Positions 60,483 through 64,000 of a stretch of 64,000 nucleotides of DNA are shown piece by piece; positions within the stretch are counted from its first letter, which is position 1, and each line of letters opens with the position of its first letter. This DNA is from Tethya wilhelma (taxonomy: Eukaryota; Porifera; Demospongiae; Tethyida; Tethyidae): positions 25,821,852 through 25,885,851 of the forward strand of contig CAXIPT010000001.1 of assembly GCA_964030475.1 (NCBI GenBank). Reading direction: 5' to 3'. Below the pieces are notes generated by a model, which had not been told where the DNA came from, searched no databases, and saw only the letters and a list, made by a program, of their open reading frames with translations. A program made the translations under genes and the position numbers.

Positions 60483-60898
60483 AGTAGTAAAAATTTCAAA
60501 AAAATAAGTAGTGTAGGAGTGGGCAGTGCGGTAAAAAGTATTAGAACAAGGCATGGTCTCAGTTTCGGCACATGACTACTTCATTTTTATGCCCAACTCT
60601 TGGCCAGCAGTCCAGTTTTAGTTATATACCTGTTTTGTCATGGTTTACTCCATTGCTTAGCTAAGTGATTATAGTTACTGTAGAAATCGAACCAATGTGT
60701 GCAATAAGCTATACGTATACGCCTATACGGTACTACTAGTGTACAGATTATTGCAATAGGACACTGAAAAATCCATATGAGGGATCAAGAATAAAAATGA
60801 AGTAGTCATGTGCCGAAACTGAGACCGTGCCTTGTTCCAATACTTTTTACCGCACTGCCCATTCCTACACTACTTATTTTTTTGAAATTTTTACTACT
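60483..60898. mobile_element. Fold-back (inverted-repeat) element
   Basis: Arms of about 108 bases (60483-60590 and 60791-60898) are near-perfect inverse copies around about 200 bases. The left arm start also occurs before the N run (about 59808-59847). Confidence 0.8.
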
Positions 60899-61017
60899 TT
60901 ATAAAGTAATATACATACATATATATATTATATTTAACATGCTCCTTCACGTAGCCGCGAACAACCACGTGAAGGGAGTGTAGCGCAGGCTGTTTTGGGC
61001 CAAGAAAGGCGGGTCAG

Positions 61018-61074
61018 TCAATGGAGCAGGAAGGAGTGATGGTGCTAGTACAACTGTTAGAACAATGTCTGCAG
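61018..61074 (+). pseudogene. 3' stub of an FN3 exon
   Basis: Encodes the last part of the first FN3 type (NGAGRSDGASTTVRTMSAG) with a normal GTATGT donor, but upstream sequence is unrelated, so the 5' part and acceptor are lost. Confidence 0.7.
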
Positions 61075-61140
61075 GTATGTGCTTGTATTGTAGGTTACCA
61101 TATTGAGTTAGTTATGATCTAGGATATTGTATCCCTCCAG

Positions 61141-64000
61141 CTCCTAGTGGTACTCCTCAGTCCCTAAGAAACAGTACCACCACTGTTTCTAATATCACCA
61201 TCCAATGGGATCCTCTGGAGTGTATAGAGAGAAATAGTGACTTCACTCATTACAGATTGAGCTATGGACCCTCTAGTACTAATGAGAGAGTTAGTACAAC
61301 AATCACTGATGTCACCATCAGGACATTTACTGCCACTGGACTGGCACCTCGGACTAGCTACACATTTGAAGTGGAGGCTTTTATTCTTCTTCAGGGGTTG
61401 CCAGGCCCACCAGCTTCAGTTACTGTCACAACAGCTGTACCTCAAAGTAGGTTGTTTAGCACAAAATATTGATGATAATAAAAGTTTGGCAGATTGTCAA
61501 GAATTTCATGATTAGTGCATTTACTTTGGTGGTAGCACATGCAGCAATACATGTATTCCTATGTGCTATATACAAAAATCACCGTTTGGTCGATTTAAAA
61601 CTCCCTATCTGCCATTATTTAAAATCTGCCAAGTTTTTGTACTATTATTATGGTATATGAATGACATACATTTCTGTATGCTTGTTATGGTTATTTCTCT
61701 ATTAACTTGTAGGTGTTGGTTTTCTCCTCAATGGTGTACTCTATGGTAACAACAGCATTGTGACACTGGATGAGATTGGTGAAGACAGTGCTGCTCTGTT
61801 CTGTCTCACTGATGAATTACAGTGCTGTAGATCATCAGACACTCCTCAAGGAGAACCTGCTACTGGACAATGGTTCCATCCTAACAGAACCTCAGTCTAC
61901 AATGCTGCCTCTGGTGATTCCATCTACAGAGGTAGAGGTCCCAGTTATGTTCGTCTTCTACGTAGGGACAATGCTCAAACAACTGGAGTCTTCCGCTGTG
62001 AGGTACCTGATGCAAGTGGAACTAACCAACAACTCTATGTTGGAGTGTACCCTGTGACCTCTGGCTCTCCCTCCATCACTGGCCTAGTCTACAACCGATC
62101 CAGCCTCACTCTGACCTGTACCTCTACTGGTGGTCCTGTTATCACTGTCTCTTGGAGGAAGAATGGCCAACCAGTGGATGTTGTAAACTTCCAACAAACC
62201 TTAACACTAGTGGATTCTGTTACAGCTACTTATGAGAGTGTCTTGTCAAGTTCAGACATTAGCAATTTTGTAGGAAATTTCACTTGCAGTGTCAGCAACA
62301 GCAGAGGAGACAGTGAGAGATCAATGGCTTTGAATGGTAAAACAAAATTAAAATTTTGGTAAATTGTACTCATCTGATTCATTGGACAATACTAACAGGT
62401 GTGACCCTGCGCAGTGATCCATTCATTGTTGGAATGCAAACCACACTAAACTGTTCCAGTGATGCTCCTGCTGACAGGATTGAGTGGCTGGACAATGAGA
62501 GAAGCCTGTTTGCTATGACAACCACAATGGACCAGCTGAACCTGATATTTAACCCAGTCAATGACTCCATCCACAATTCACTGTACACCTGTCGAGTGAC
62601 TAGAGGAGGAGAAACTCCAGAGCAGAGAATCACCATTGATGTTATAGGTAATGCACGTAAATTATGGATATATAATGTGTTTAGTAATTGTTTATTTCAC
62701 CCTGTAGTTCCTCCCAACCCCATAATGACCGCTGTCACAACTGAAGGCTCAGCAGTTGCTGGAGAGACCTACAGCCTCATCTGTACTGCTACTACAACTG
62801 TCAATGGACTGATGAATGTGCCTACTGCCACTTGGACTGCCTCAGGACCCAATATAATGATCACCTCACCTTCAGCTAGCACCTCTGTTCTTACCTTCAA
62901 TCCTCTAATGACATCCCATGCCATTGAAGATGGCTACACCTGTACCAGCACTCTTACATCACCTGCTCTGGATGCTCTTCTGACAGAGACTGAATCAGAA
63001 CAGCTAGTGGTTATGAGTAAGTTTTAAAAAATCTTATTATAGCATTAAAAGTTAACCATCGTATCTATTTCCTCCCAGTCCCCCCTCCCAGTGTGAGTGT
63101 ATCAGTTGAGACTGGTAGTCCGTTGTATGCTGGTACCTCTTCAGTGACTCTGACCTGTACTGTAACACTGGGTGATGCTGTTAACACTGATGTAATGATG
63201 AATGTGACCTGGTTGAGATCAGGAGCACCATTATCAAACTCCACCAGTCGAGTCTCCATCTCTCCAGTATCTCAGTCAGGGAACACATTCACTAGTATCC
63301 TCACTCTGGCTCCATTGAGTACACAGGATAACACCACCTTCAGATGTGAGGGTACTGCTAGGCCAGCTACTGTGGGCCTGGTTACTAGCAGCAATACTAG
63401 CAGTTCTGAAGAAACCATTCTGGTTGAAAGTAAGTAGATAATTATTTGTCTAAAATGTAATTTTATATTGTTTTTTCTCCCAGTCCCCCCTCCTCCCAGT
63501 GTTACTATCTCTCCTGCTGTTGGTAGTTCAACTGCTGGAGCCCCTCTCAGTCTGAGGTGTACAGTGACTGTGGTAGAGAACCTTGTGGAACCACCCACAG
63601 TGACATGGACAGGACCTGATGGTCAACAACTGACTGGTGAACAGGAGATGGTGTCTGCTACAGAGACAACCTCCACTCTCAGCTTCAACCCACTGCTGAC
63701 CAGCCATGGAGGACAGTACAACTGTAGAGCTGTGCTGGATATACCAACTGCTGGAGTCAGCATCAACAACATGGAGTCAACAGAAATTACTGTACAAAGT
63801 AAGTATTGTGTTATTTTCTAATACAACACTCTGTGATATGTGTTGTCTGTGTATGTAGTTCCACAGCCTGTGTTGACGATAGTGGGATCTCCAGTGGATG
63901 ATGGTTTCTTCACTGGTTTATTGCTCACCCTGAACTGCACCATCCAACTGGATGAGGCTGTCAACACTCCTGTGACTGTTAGCAGCTCATGGCTCAAGGA
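61141..64000 (+). CDS. Gene H (probable continuation), runs off the window
   Basis: Exons: 61141-61446 (FN3), 61713-62336 (CC-Ig plus Ig), 62399-62647, 62708-63016, 63079-63429, 63484-63798 (Ig), 63859-64000 (Ig, cut by window end). The first five match gene G exons 45794-46099, 46173-46802, 46856-47104, 47285-47593 and 47660-48004 in the same order. The Ig at 63484 (SSTAGAPLSLRCTV) and the one at 63859 have no close copy in gene G. All are phase 1. If the join across 57966-61140 is right this is the middle of gene H; otherwise it is a separate gene. Confidence 0.78.
61457..61646. mobile_element. Second MITE-like family, divergent copy
   Basis: AGCACAAAATATT and TTTGGCAGATT at the left; AAATCTGCCAAGTTTTTGT at the right; central ACATGCAGCAATACATGTAT shared with 48765-48975. 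Confidence 0.55.
61713..62336 (+). other. Gene H CC-Ig fused with Ig domain
   Basis: [51 protein letters not shown], then Ig (TLTCTS, VSWRKN, FTCSVSN). Confidence 0.8.

Larger units (their letters stand above)
57966..61017. other. Repeat-rich stretch with sequence gap
   Basis: Contains a MITE-like element (58116-58317), AT-rich sequence without exons (58320-59680), a duplicated segment flanking the N run, and a fold-back element (60483-60898). Either a large intron of gene H or a misjoin. Confidence 0.6.

Noticed and set aside
1..64000. CRISPR array, operon or bacterial system
   Set aside because: Spliced animal genes throughout; no regularly spaced repeats of that kind.

Overview
The window is animal genomic DNA, most likely from a sponge (demosponge, Amphimedon-like). 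Genes are split into many small exons with short introns and GTAAGT/GTATGT donors. They encode signal peptides, Ig-like and fibronectin III (FN3) domains, single membrane spans and receptor tyrosine phosphatase (RPTP) tandem catalytic domains. The animal assignment is firm; the sponge assignment is inference from compactness, microsatellites and domain style. It is a draft assembly: single N at 2378, 10901, 13427, 21806, 29946, 33338 and 42206, and N runs at 31383-31443 and 59848-60325. Several joins cut genes, so some gene pieces, orders and orientations may be assembly artefacts or unmerged haplotypes.

Layout. 1-2377 (+): fragment of an Ig/FN3 receptor (gene A) with a nonsense codon. 2378-2745: poly-A tract and a tRNA-derived repeat. 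3022-10900 (-): RPTP gene B, with Ig and FN3 domains, membrane span, complete D1 and the start of D2. 11090-13426 (+): 5' end of an RPTP-like gene (C1), duplicated as the start of gene C. 14650-26540 (+): gene C, a complete RPTP that I could splice in frame from ATG 16022 to TAA 26336 (2063 aa, 30 coding exons). 28333-31382 (+): gene D, N-terminal part of an Ig/FN3 receptor. 32059-33337 (-): gene E, C-terminal part of a receptor with an ITAM-like tail. 33555-34969 (+): collapsed RPTP relic. 35716-42201 (+): gene F, N-terminal part of an Ig/FN3 receptor. 42923-51211 (+): gene G, a complete Ig/FN3 receptor (1853 aa, 19 exons) ending in the ITAM-like tail. 51979-57965 and 61141-64000 (+): gene H, of the same type, running past the window end.

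How it fits together. Two receptor classes share one exon toolkit: a peculiar N-terminal Ig-like domain with paired cysteines (called CC-Ig here), a small set of repeated Ig exon types and two FN3 exon types. One class carries a tyrosine phosphatase inside the cell. The other carries a short tail with YEDL-x6-YEEI (an exact ITAM spacing) and a YDNV motif. Every ectodomain exon checked begins and ends in phase 1, so exons can be duplicated, lost or skipped without changing frame. One Ig exon type occurs 12 times on both strands with an almost unchanged core. The repeated juxtaposition of an RPTP 3' end with the start of an ITAM-type gene suggests the duplication unit was a phosphatase plus ITAM-receptor pair. 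This resembles paired-receptor or allorecognition clusters of other animals. The function is inference; the shared domains, the motif and the duplications are visible in the sequence.
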